Of a stretch of 11,309 nt of DNA, positions 5,427 through 11,309 are shown piece by piece; within the stretch, counting starts at the first letter, position 1, and each line of letters begins with the position of its first letter. The notes under the pieces are model-generated. The model ran no database searches, was not told the origin of the DNA, and worked only from the letters and a program-made list of their open reading frames with translations. The position numbers and the translations under genes are program-made. Source of the DNA: QALR01 sp964466625 (GTDB lineage Bacteria > Bacillota > Clostridia > Oscillospirales > CAG-272); contig CAYXQF010000061.1 of NCBI GenBank assembly GCA_964466625.1, positions 1 through 11,309 on the forward strand, in the 5' to 3' direction.

Positions 5427-6685
5427 TAAGCGGTGCAAAAAAATTCATCGTCTTGTTTTTGGTCATGCTCATGGCATTTCTTCCCTTTTCGGCACACGCC
5501 GCCGACTATGAAAACGAGCCGCAATCGCCACACGTTGCGGTCTACAACACGGAGCTTGACATCTTCGTTTATGAAAAAGATGCCGATGCGCGTGTGACGC
5601 CTGCCGTTTGTGCCAAAATCATGACAGCGCTGATTGCGTTGGAATATTTTGAAGGCAGAATGCAGACGATCACCACCGTCACCTCCGCAGCACTTCGGAA
5701 TCTGGAAGGAAGCGCGGTCTTAAATCTCAAGGCAGGCGAAAATATCGCGGTGGAACATTTAATCTATGCCGTTCTCGTCGCAGGCATGAGTGATGCCGCC
5801 AACGTGCTTGCCATTGAGATCGCAGGAAGCATCTCCGCTTTCGTGCAGCTCATGAATGAAAAAGCCACGGCGCTCGGTGCATTTGATACAAGATTCATCT
5901 CAGCAAACGGACTGGAAACAGCAACCTCCTACACCACCGCCAAAGACACCGCGCTGATCGCCGCTGCGGCATATAAAAACCAAACGTTCCGCACGATCAG
6001 CACCAAGCGCTACTACGTCGTCCCTGCTACCAATATACACGAAAGTGTGACGATCTATACGAGAAACATGCTCGTTTCGCCACAAAGTGAATATTATGAT
6101 AAAAATGCGATCGGCATTTGCGCAGGTTATTCCGAAGGAAGCGGCTACGCCGTCGTTGCCGCCGCCGAGAGCAATTTCCCTTATATCTGCGTTTCGCTGG
6201 GTTCGGTGAAAAACGAAGCAGGCAAGATCGGCGGTTATCTCGACGTGAGTTCTCTTCTCTCGTGGGCTACGAGTAATTTCGCGGAGCTGAAAATCCTCGA
6301 TCGTTCCAAGATTATTGCGGAGATCCCCGTTTCGGGCGGACGCGAAGACCACGTTCTGATCATTCCCTATTCTGCGGTCTACGCTTTTTTGGATGCGGAC
6401 ACCGATCTTTCCAAGATCACCCTTTCCCCCACTTGTAAGGAAAGCTTATCCGCACCCGTGGAAAAAGGCACGGTCGTCGGTGAAGTGCTCATCATTCTCG
6501 ACGGTGAACCCATCGCCAGCACCATGCTCGTCACAAAAAGCGCGGTGAAACAAAGCACGTTTTCAAAAATTTGGGAAGCTTTTCCCATTTTTCTCATACT
6601 TTTTGCCATCATGGCACTGCTCTTTGCCATCGGAAAAATCCGCCATCGGCAATACCGTCATAAACAAGACAAAAATATAAAATAA
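5423..6685 (+). CDS. Secreted, membrane-anchored S11 (D-Ala-D-Ala carboxypeptidase) homologue, predicted inactive
   Basis: The 420 residues follow the DacF/PBP5 plan: a signal peptide (basic start, hydrophobic core 8-22, likely cleavage after SAHA at 23-26), an S11 transpeptidase-like domain (about 35-260), a PBP5_C-like beta domain (about 290-375) and a C-terminal membrane helix (386-404) with a basic cytoplasmic tail. Family landmarks are clear: KIMTALIALE, the FISANGL segment, the TTAKDTALIAAAAYKN helix and GYSEGSGYAVVAAAE. The catalytic motifs are not. SxxK is VCAK (Val62-Lys65), SxN is GMS (121-123) and KTG is CAG (233-235). Serine acylation therefore seems impossible at the normal site. 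It may bind peptidoglycan or a partner instead. The frame is intact, so this is not an ordinary decaying pseudogene. Its ATG overlaps the ribF stop by four bases, so it is co-translated with ribF. Confidence 0.88.
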   Translation: MISGAKKFIVLFLVMLMAFLPFSAHAADYENEPQSPHVAVYNTELDIFVYEKDADARVTPAVCAKIMTALIALEYFEGRMQTITTVTSAALRNLEGSAVLNLKAGENIAVEHLIYAVLVAGMSDAANVLAIEIAGSISAFVQLMNEKATALGAFDTRFISANGLETATSYTTAKDTALIAAAAYKNQTFRTISTKRYYVVPATNIHESVTIYTRNMLVSPQSEYYDKNAIGICAGYSEGSGYAVVAAAESNFPYICVSLGSVKNEAGKIGGYLDVSSLLSWATSNFAELKILDRSKIIAEIPVSGGREDHVLIIPYSAVYAFLDADTDLSKITLSPTCKESLSAPVEKGTVVGEVLIILDGEPIASTMLVTKSAVKQSTFSKIWEAFPIFLILFAIMALLFAIGKIRHRQYRHKQDKNIK

Positions 6686-6724
6686 TAATAAAAAATAATT
6701 ATAATTGAAGAAAGGAATTTCACT

Positions 6725-7030
6725 ATGGAATTTACAACTCAAGGCATGCCTCACATTGATACTTGCAAAATCGAAAAGAGCGCAAAAAATCTCTGGAAAA
6801 AACTCAACGAAGATACCGTTGAAATTTCCATCACCACGACACCCATGAGCATCATCGCCGCAACTGTCGGTGTTGTTGCTGTAATCGGCATCGTAAAATG
6901 CGTAAACAAGATCGAAAAGAAAGCTTCCATCAAAAAAGAAGCAAAAAAGATCGCAAAGAAAAAAGCAATGAAGCAGGCAGAAAAGATCGTTGCCGCTGAA
7001 GAAGCAGCGATCGCTGAAGCAGAAGCTTAA
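6725..7030 (+). CDS. Small lysine-rich single-pass membrane protein, unknown function
   Basis: I do not recognise a family. The 101 residues consist of a polar N-terminus (1-39), one hydrophobic segment at about 41-57 (MSIIAATVGVVAVIGIV), then a long charged tail predicted to be helical, first lysine-rich (62-82) and then alanine/glutamate-rich to the end. The tail could be a coiled coil or bind nucleic acid or membrane surface. AAAGGA lies about eight bases before the ATG. The gap to the S11 gene is only 39 bases, AT-rich, with no terminator and no convincing promoter, so it is probably the last gene of the LRR-ribF-S11 operon, closed by the terminator just downstream. Confidence 0.68.
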   Translation: MEFTTQGMPHIDTCKIEKSAKNLWKKLNEDTVEISITTTPMSIIAATVGVVAVIGIVKCVNKIEKKASIKKEAKKIAKKKAMKQAEKIVAAEEAAIAEAEA

Positions 7031-7035
7031 AGCCA

Positions 7036-7071
7036 AAAAACGGGTAGATTTTTTGAAATCTACCCGTTTTT
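7036..7071. terminator. Bidirectional intrinsic terminator
   Basis: A 16-bp perfect stem (AAAAACGGGTAGATTT at 7036-7051 with its complement at 7056-7071) closes on a four-base loop and has T runs on both sides. It lies six bases after the small membrane-protein gene and 37 bases before the end of the convergent hydrolase gene, so it can serve both. Confidence 0.92.
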
Positions 7072-7107
7072 ATTGATCCATATGTTTTCTGAAATGCGTT
7101 TATCCGT

Positions 7108-8055
7108 TTATTTTTCCGCAAGGATCGGCTCGAAAAAATCCGCAAGCTCATGCAAATACGTTTCTTTGCCAACGGGATACGCAAGACCGTGTCCTGCACC
7201 GGGAATGGCGACGAAACGTTTTTTGGCAATGCAAGCATTAAAATTTTCAAGACTCATGGAATGAGGCACGAAATCGTCTGTGTCACCGTGGAAAAAGATC
7301 ACTGGCAAACGGCAATTTTGCATCGCTTCGAGGGGGGATTTTTCGTCGATATCAAATCCGCCGAACACGAAAGCGCCAAGCTTCACAAAAGGATAAAGCA
7401 AATCCGCAGGAAGCTTCATTTCCGCGATCACTTTTTTGATGATCTGCTTTGCGGAAGTATAACCGCAATCGGCAAGCACACCGATCACGTTTTCGGGAAG
7501 CTCCTCATCGGCGCACATCATCACGGTTGCAGCACCCATCGAGATGCCCGTGAGAATGATCTTGGCATTCGGATTGAGCTCCGTGATGACAAAATCCACC
7601 CATTTTCTGCAATCGCGTCGCTCACGGATACCGAAAGTGATCACGTGGCCATCGCTGGATCCGCTTCCGCGGTGATCGACGATCAGCGCGCTGTGACCAA
7701 GAGAAAAGCATCTGGCAATACCGCCGCTGAGGTCGCGGATCGCGGAGCCGTGATAGCCGTGAAAAAGGATCTCGATCGGCGCATCTTTGCTATGTTCATA
7801 ATATTTTCCGCGGAGCGTCAGCCCGTCAAAGGAATGGATCGCCACGTCTTTATGCGGAAGCGCAAGCGCATTTTTTTGCCAATTGATCATCGCGTCGCGG
7901 TATACTTCGTAGATCTCGCCTTCGGGGATCTCATATTCCCCCATCGACTTTCTCGTCGGAGAATAAAAAATTCTGTAAAAACAAATAAATGCTGTCACAA
8001 AAGAAGCTATTAGTAAAACACCGATGACAGACAGCAATATCCAAAAAACAGTCAT
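7108..8055 (-). CDS. Membrane-anchored alpha/beta hydrolase
   Basis: The 315-residue protein has an N-terminal membrane helix (about 4-26, no obvious cleavage site) followed by an alpha/beta-hydrolase domain. Visible landmarks: the oxyanion-side motif FHGYHGS at 98-104, DHRGSGSSDG at 127-136, the nucleophile elbow GISMGA with Ser172, the acid in HGDTDDFVP (most likely Asp260) and the histidine in GAGHG (His289). The triad is complete, so it should be active as an esterase, lipase or peptidase; the substrate cannot be told. The ATG at 8055 is preferred over the TTG just before it because AAGAAGG sits about eight bases upstream of the ATG. The gene has its own promoter and appears monocistronic. 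The topology after the anchor is not clear: basic residues after the helix (RIFYSPTRK) suggest a cytoplasmic catalytic domain. Confidence 0.88.
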   Translation of the reverse strand: MTVFWILLSVIGVLLIASFVTAFICFYRIFYSPTRKSMGEYEIPEGEIYEVYRDAMINWQKNALALPHKDVAIHSFDGLTLRGKYYEHSKDAPIEILFHGYHGSAIRDLSGGIARCFSLGHSALIVDHRGSGSSDGHVITFGIRERRDCRKWVDFVITELNPNAKIILTGISMGAATVMMCADEELPENVIGVLADCGYTSAKQIIKKVIAEMKLPADLLYPFVKLGAFVFGGFDIDEKSPLEAMQNCRLPVIFFHGDTDDFVPHSMSLENFNACIAKKRFVAIPGAGHGLAYPVGKETYLHELADFFEPILAEK

Positions 8056-8088
8056 CAAAAAAACCTTCTTTCTTCGTATTTTCTTTCA

Positions 8089-8117
8089 ATTTTATCACCG
8101 CTCATCTTCTTTTTCAA
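8089..8117 (-). promoter_or_regulatory. SigA-type promoter of the hydrolase gene
   Basis: On the minus strand, TTGAAA (8112-8117) and TAAAAT (8089-8094) are 17 bases apart, with TGA before the -10 box (extended -10). It lies downstream of the dehydrogenase terminator, so the hydrolase is transcribed independently. Confidence 0.72.
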
Positions 8118-8154
8118 GTGTTTTCTTGGAATTTTGAAGATTAACGGCAAAAGA

Positions 8155-8176
8155 AAAAGCCGAAAGATCGGCTTTT
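8155..8176 (-). terminator. Intrinsic terminator of the dehydrogenase gene
   Basis: AAAAGCCGA (8155-8163) pairs with TCGGCTTTT (8168-8176) around a four-base loop. On the minus strand the stem runs into TTTTTCTTTT, and it begins about 19 bases after the dehydrogenase stop codon. Confidence 0.85.
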
Positions 8177-8194
8177 GATGATTTTGCGCATTTT

Positions 8195-9001
8195 TTAGCC
8201 ACCAAGCAAAAGCTTGATGATAAAGCATTGCAATCGGATCGGCAAAATACCGAGCAAAACAAGACCTATGTTCCGATGCTTTTGATAGATCATGCGTGGG
8301 TGTTTTTCGATGACCGCGCGGAAAATGATCATTCCAAGCTTTTCCGCTTTCATCGGTATTCCCATAAATTTTCTGGCGATGCGCGCAAAACGCGATGCCT
8401 GTTTTTGGTAAAGCACTGTATTCTCTGCCAAAACTTCCGTTGCGACCATCGAGCCTTGCGCAAGCGGTGTTTCGATCGCGCCGGGACGAACGGTGATGAC
8501 CTTCTGCCCGAGCAGATTTAATTCCTGACGAAGTGCTTGTGCATAAGCGTCGAGCGCTGTTTTGGAAACGTTATATAACCCGTTAAACGGCAAAGGGGCA
8601 AACGATGCCACCTCGCTCGTGACGATCAAAATCCTGCCGCGCGGCGCAAGAAGCGAGTGAAAGACACGATTCACAAGCATCGTACCGCACAAATTGATGT
8701 CAATCAGGCGCTTCATTTTCGAAAAATCGCCCTCCGCCAGCGAAACCATGGCGTGAACACCTGCAATATTCAAGATCGCGTCAAGCACGACACCGTCCGC
8801 CATCATCGTTTCCTTGATCGCAAGAAGCGCTTTTTCGTCGGTGATATCCGCTTCCAGCGAGATCTGCCGTTCACGCACAGACGGCTTATCAATATCCATG
8901 GCATACACCGTATGTCCCCCGGCAAGAAAGCACGCCGCAACAGCCGCTCCGATCCCCGAAGAAGCCCCTGTGATCAATACCGTTAATTTCTTTTCACTCA
9001 T
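8195..9001 (-). CDS. Short-chain dehydrogenase/reductase (SDR family), probably NAD-dependent
   Basis: The 268-residue protein is a classical SDR. It has the cofactor motif TGASSGIG at 11-18, Asp36 at the end of strand beta-2 (favouring NAD over NADP), DADI-like EADIT at 50-54, NIAG at 78-81 (for NNAG), Asn103 in DINLCG, the catalytic serine around Ser129, Tyr143/Lys147 in YNVSK, and RPGAIETPL. The C-terminal 30 residues are hydrophobic and basic (LVLLGILPIRL), as in SDRs that associate with membranes or use lipid-like substrates; that is suggestive only. GAGG lies five to six bases before the ATG. The gene has its own promoter and terminator and is divergent from the glycoside hydrolase gene. 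The substrate is unknown. Confidence 0.9.
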   Translation of the reverse strand: MSEKKLTVLITGASSGIGAAVAACFLAGGHTVYAMDIDKPSVRERQISLEADITDEKALLAIKETMMADGVVLDAILNIAGVHAMVSLAEGDFSKMKRLIDINLCGTMLVNRVFHSLLAPRGRILIVTSEVASFAPLPFNGLYNVSKTALDAYAQALRQELNLLGQKVITVRPGAIETPLAQGSMVATEVLAENTVLYQKQASRFARIARKFMGIPMKAEKLGMIIFRAVIEKHPRMIYQKHRNIGLVLLGILPIRLQCFIIKLLLGG

Positions 9002-9085
9002 TTTAACCTCACGTATTTCACATCATTTTTCCAAAAAGCAACAACTACCCGTCAGCGTCAAGCAATTCGGCACCATTTTATTAAA

Positions 9086-9114
9086 ATTATATCACAATGA
9101 TGCCGTAAAATCAA
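9086..9114 (-). promoter_or_regulatory. SigA-type promoter of the dehydrogenase gene
   Basis: On the minus strand, TTGATT (9109-9114) and a perfect TATAAT (9086-9091) are 17 bases apart, with TGA before the -10 box (extended -10). The implied 5' leader is about 78 bases, longer than for the other genes here; no clear structure was recognised in it. Confidence 0.78.
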
Positions 9115-9166
9115 CAGTCCTCCGTCTTGACACCTTCGCAAGTCAAAATGAAAAACACGAATAAAG

Positions 9167-9195
9167 TTGACAGATTACGCAAAAAGTGGTATGCT
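9167..9195 (+). promoter_or_regulatory. SigA-type promoter of the GH51-type gene
   Basis: A perfect TTGACA (9167-9172) is 17 bases from TATGCT (9190-9195), with TGG before the -10 box (extended -10). The predicted start lies about 72 bases before the ATG. It is divergent from the dehydrogenase promoter, with the two -35 boxes about 50 bases apart. Confidence 0.8.
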
Positions 9196-9211
9196 TTTTA
9201 TAAAGAAAAAT

Positions 9212-9228
9212 CAAAAAGAAGCTTTTTG
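9212..9228. repeat. Short inverted repeat in the leader of the GH51-type gene
   Basis: CAAAAAG (9212-9218) and CTTTTTG (9222-9228) flank a three-base centre, about ten bases after the predicted transcription start. It could be an operator for a sugar-responsive repressor or a weak leader hairpin. The low complexity makes chance possible. Confidence 0.3.
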
Positions 9229-9273
9229 GTTCGTAATTTACCATATTTCGATCAATGTCAAGGAGATGATCCT

Positions 9274-11100
9274 ATGAAACACATGATATTAAAAAACGCG
9301 GATAAACCGATTTTGGACACTTTACTCGGCGCATGTTTGGAAGACGTCAATCATGAATTATATGGCGGCATCTGGTCACAAATGATTTTTGGAGAGGCTT
9401 TTGAAGAACCCGCGCAGGACGAAAACGGTGTTTCCGGTATGTGGCTCCCCTTGGGTGGGGAAGGCTATGGGCTGGCAGACTGCGGATTTTCCGGTGCGCA
9501 CCGTCAGATCATCAAAAATGCCGGAATTTATAATCGCGGATTAAATAAATCGGGCATGTATTTTGCCAAAGGAAAAAAATATCGCGGTTATTTGATCGCA
9601 AAAGCGGACAAAGAGGCTGTTGTCCGTGTTTCCTTGCGCGGCGAGGATCCCACCATGATTTATGACGAAACGGCCTTTCTCATAAGCGGCGACTGGAGAA
9701 AATATGAATTCACACTTATTTCCGAAAAAGAGGAGATAAACGGTGGTTTTGCGATCTGTGCCGATGGCGAAGCCGCGATCGGCTATGCCTTTTTGGAGCC
9801 CGATGAGTGGGGATTATACAAAGGGTTGCACGTGCGCCGCGACGTTGGCGAAGCGCTGGAAAAGATGGGACTTGGCGCTCTTCGGTTTGGCGGCGGCATG
9901 ATTAATGCCAAGGATTACCGCTGGAAGTATATGCTGGGCGCGTATGAAAACCGCAAGCCCTATAAAGGAACTTGGTATCCTTACTCTTCTTTTGGCTTTG
10001 GTATTTTGGAATTTATCGAACTGTGTGAAGTTTTGGACGTTGTTTGTATCCCCGATTTCAACGCGTACGAAACCGAAGAAGATATGCGTGATTTCGTATA
10101 TTATGCGCTTGGCACTGATGAAAACAACGAATGGGTGAAGCGCCGCATGTGCTCTTCTCATCCCGCACCTTATAAACTCAAATATATCCAATTTGGCAAT
10201 GAAGAAAAAATCACTGAAGATTTTGCTGACCGTTTTATCGCCGCTTGTCGCGGTGTCTGGTCTGTGACGAAAGATATCACGATGGTGATCGGTGATTTCG
10301 CGTACAAAAGACACGTCTTTGAGGATCCCTTTAACATTCCCGAAGAATGTACGTATACAAAAATCACTACATTGGCACCACACAAGCGAATGCTGGAACA
10401 TGCCAAAGAATGTGGCATGGCAGGAAAAGTTTGGATCGATATTCACTGGACCAGCGATCAAAAGGATTCTCCGATGCCGCACCCCGAGATCACCCGGTCT
10501 GTAAGACAACATCTGGAAAATCTTGTACCCCAAAATGATACCAAGCTTTGCGTATTTGAATTGAATGCCGCTCGCCACACATTTGAACGCGGACTTGCCA
10601 ACGCTTATTCTATCCTGGAAGGGTTCAACCACAGCGAAGTCATACCGATCATGTGTAGTGCAAACTGTCTGCAGGTAGACAAGCACAACGACAATGGTTG
10701 GGATCAAGGACTTTTGTTTATGGATAATCGCAGCGTATGGTATCAAGCGCCTGCATACGTGAACATCATGTTTCGTAAAGTTTTATTGGATCGCCGCTTT
10801 GACATCGATGAAACGCTGATAGACGGAGCATTTCATTACACAGCGATGACAGATGGTAAGCGCATTTCCATGATCTTGATGAATCGCGCTGACATGGAAG
10901 AAACGGTATCCGTCACACTTCCGATCGTCGGCACATACAGCTTTGAAAAAACCATTATGACCTATGCCGATGACGCCGTCAATACCGCTGAAAACAAGCA
11001 TTATATCAATCTCTCCCATGTAGAAAGCGGTAACGGAGAAGGTGTTCTTTCGCTGACGCTTCCCTCCAATACGCTCATGACCGTGATGATCACGCCTTAA
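9274..11100 (+). CDS. GH51-type alpha-L-arabinofuranosidase-like glycoside hydrolase
   Basis: The 608-residue protein resembles GH51 arabinofuranosidases, which release L-arabinose from arabinan or arabinoxylan fragments. The N-terminus carries LEDVNHELYGGIWSQMIFGE (22-41), characteristic of this group. Residues about 84-180 resemble an inserted carbohydrate-binding beta-sandwich (GLNKSGMYFAKGKKYRGYL). The barrel includes LRFGGGMINAKDYRWK (203-218, for the usual RFPGG...Y.W), SFGFGILEFIELCEVL (239-254), FGNEE with Glu310 as likely acid/base, and VFELNAARH with Glu429 as likely nucleophile; a C-terminal beta domain follows from about 500. No signal peptide, so it should act on imported oligosaccharides. 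AAGGAG about nine bases before the ATG at 9274 fixes the start; the frame extends upstream to a TTG at 9127, but that region holds the promoter. No transporter or other glycosidase lies next to it. Substrate specificity is inferred. Confidence 0.85.
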   Translation: MKHMILKNADKPILDTLLGACLEDVNHELYGGIWSQMIFGEAFEEPAQDENGVSGMWLPLGGEGYGLADCGFSGAHRQIIKNAGIYNRGLNKSGMYFAKGKKYRGYLIAKADKEAVVRVSLRGEDPTMIYDETAFLISGDWRKYEFTLISEKEEINGGFAICADGEAAIGYAFLEPDEWGLYKGLHVRRDVGEALEKMGLGALRFGGGMINAKDYRWKYMLGAYENRKPYKGTWYPYSSFGFGILEFIELCEVLDVVCIPDFNAYETEEDMRDFVYYALGTDENNEWVKRRMCSSHPAPYKLKYIQFGNEEKITEDFADRFIAACRGVWSVTKDITMVIGDFAYKRHVFEDPFNIPEECTYTKITTLAPHKRMLEHAKECGMAGKVWIDIHWTSDQKDSPMPHPEITRSVRQHLENLVPQNDTKLCVFELNAARHTFERGLANAYSILEGFNHSEVIPIMCSANCLQVDKHNDNGWDQGLLFMDNRSVWYQAPAYVNIMFRKVLLDRRFDIDETLIDGAFHYTAMTDGKRISMILMNRADMEETVSVTLPIVGTYSFEKTIMTYADDAVNTAENKHYINLSHVESGNGEGVLSLTLPSNTLMTVMITP

Positions 11101-11162
11101 AAAAACGATATTCGTCACAATACAGAATTCTCTAGTCGGCAAATAAAATACTGAAAACAAAA

Positions 11163-11201
11163 AAAGAGCTAACTGACTTAATCTAAATCAGTTAGCTCTT
11201 T
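11163..11201 (+). terminator. Intrinsic terminator after the GH51-type gene
   Basis: AAAGAGCTAACTGA (11163-11176) pairs with TCAGTTAGCTCTTT (11188-11201), 14 bp, around an 11-base loop that can fold further. On the plus strand the T run is short (TTTACTT); on the minus strand it continues as TTTTTTTG, so it may be stronger for transcripts arriving from the right. It lies 62 bases after the gene. Confidence 0.8.
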
Positions 11202-11222
11202 ACTTATGAATAATGAAATTTT

Positions 11223-11240
11223 GTTGCCAAATCGTTGCCA
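11223..11240. repeat. Paired GTTGCCA direct repeat
   Basis: GTTGCCA occurs at 11223-11229 and again at 11234-11240, start to start 11 bases, about one helical turn. Such spacing is typical of a site bound by a protein on one face of the DNA. With only two copies it could be chance. Confidence 0.35.
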
Positions 11241-11244
11241 CAAC

Positions 11245-11297
11245 TTCGCAAAATCGGGACTTTTACGGCTCTACAGCCGGGAAAGTGCCTCTGCGAA
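11245..11297. repeat. Nested inverted repeat at the right edge
   Basis: Three arm pairs nest around one centre: TTCGCA (11245-11250) with TGCGAA (11292-11297), ACTTT (11259-11263) with AAAGT (11282-11286), and CGGCT (11266-11270) with AGCCG (11275-11279), closing on CTAC. Small internal loops separate them. No T tract follows on either strand, so this is not an ordinary terminator. It may be a structured RNA end or a mobile-element or attachment-site end. Confidence 0.45.
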
Positions 11298-11298
11298 A

Positions 11299-11309
11299 TT
11301 ATTCCCACT
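11299..11309 (-). CDS. Possible last codons of a minus-strand gene entering from the right, perhaps guaA
   Basis: Reading inward on the minus strand from the edge gives AG-TGG-GAA-TAA, that is a residue ending in AG, then Trp-Glu-stop. GMP synthase (GuaA) proteins commonly end in Glu-Trp-Glu, so this would fit the guaA 3' end. Only three codons are visible, so the call is a guess from a short string. Confidence 0.25.

Noticed and set aside
7150..8013. Plus-strand open frame of 287 codons
   Set aside because: It lies antisense to the alpha/beta hydrolase, which has a complete catalytic triad, promoter and binding site; the antisense product is low in recognisable features.
9127..9273. 49-codon N-terminal extension of the GH51-type protein from a TTG start
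   Set aside because: It would run through a near-perfect promoter (9167-9195); the ATG at 9274 has a good binding site and leads straight into the conserved N-terminus.
9814..10746. Minus-strand open frame of 310 codons
   Set aside because: It is antisense to the GH51-type gene and shows no motifs; long shadow frames are common in this codon usage.
11223..11240. CRISPR-like repeat
   Set aside because: Only two 7-base copies with a 4-base spacer; no array, leader or cas gene.
11271..11309. Minus-strand C-terminal fragment ending FAEALSRL
   Set aside because: Short open frame across the nested inverted repeat; no supporting family and a competing, more plausible stop at 11299-11301.

Overview
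The window looks like chromosome from a Bacillota (Firmicutes), most likely a gut-type member of Clostridia. This rests on strong AGGAGG-type ribosome binding sites, AT-rich intergenic gaps with SigA-type promoters (several with a TGn extended -10), intrinsic terminators, a BspA-type leucine-rich-repeat protein, a GH51-type arabinofuranosidase and a DacF-like S11 protein. Genus and species cannot be read from the sequence alone.

Layout, left to right. A terminator precedes galE (minus strand, UDP-glucose 4-epimerase). A short divergent promoter region leads into a NodB-type polysaccharide deacetylase (plus). A 119-base gap with two strong hairpins separates this from a three-gene minus operon: an ECF-type sigma factor, a small acidic membrane protein, and an sce7726-like protein with a PD-(D/E)XK-type motif. 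The sigma factor shares a divergent promoter region (3656-3834) with a plus-strand operon: a cytoplasmic six-repeat LRR_5 protein, ribF (FMN/FAD synthesis), a secreted and membrane-anchored D-Ala-D-Ala carboxypeptidase homologue, and probably a small lysine-rich membrane protein. A bidirectional terminator ends that operon. Next come two separate minus-strand units, a membrane-anchored alpha/beta hydrolase and a short-chain dehydrogenase, each with its own promoter. The dehydrogenase is divergent from a large cytoplasmic GH51-type glycoside hydrolase that runs almost to the right end. The last 100 bases hold a terminator, paired GTTGCCA repeats, a nested inverted repeat and, at the very edge, what may be the last codons of a minus-strand gene (possibly guaA).

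The most notable point is the S11 protein at 5423-6685. Its fold-level landmarks are clear, but all three catalytic motifs (SxxK, SxN, KTG) are substituted, so it looks like a pseudoenzyme kept inside a tightly coupled operon with ribF. The second is the sigma factor / small acidic membrane protein / nuclease-like cassette, where the small protein could be a minimal anti-sigma or membrane sensor. The remaining genes fit carbohydrate and envelope metabolism. No rRNA, tRNA, CRISPR array, insertion sequence or recognisable riboswitch was seen.
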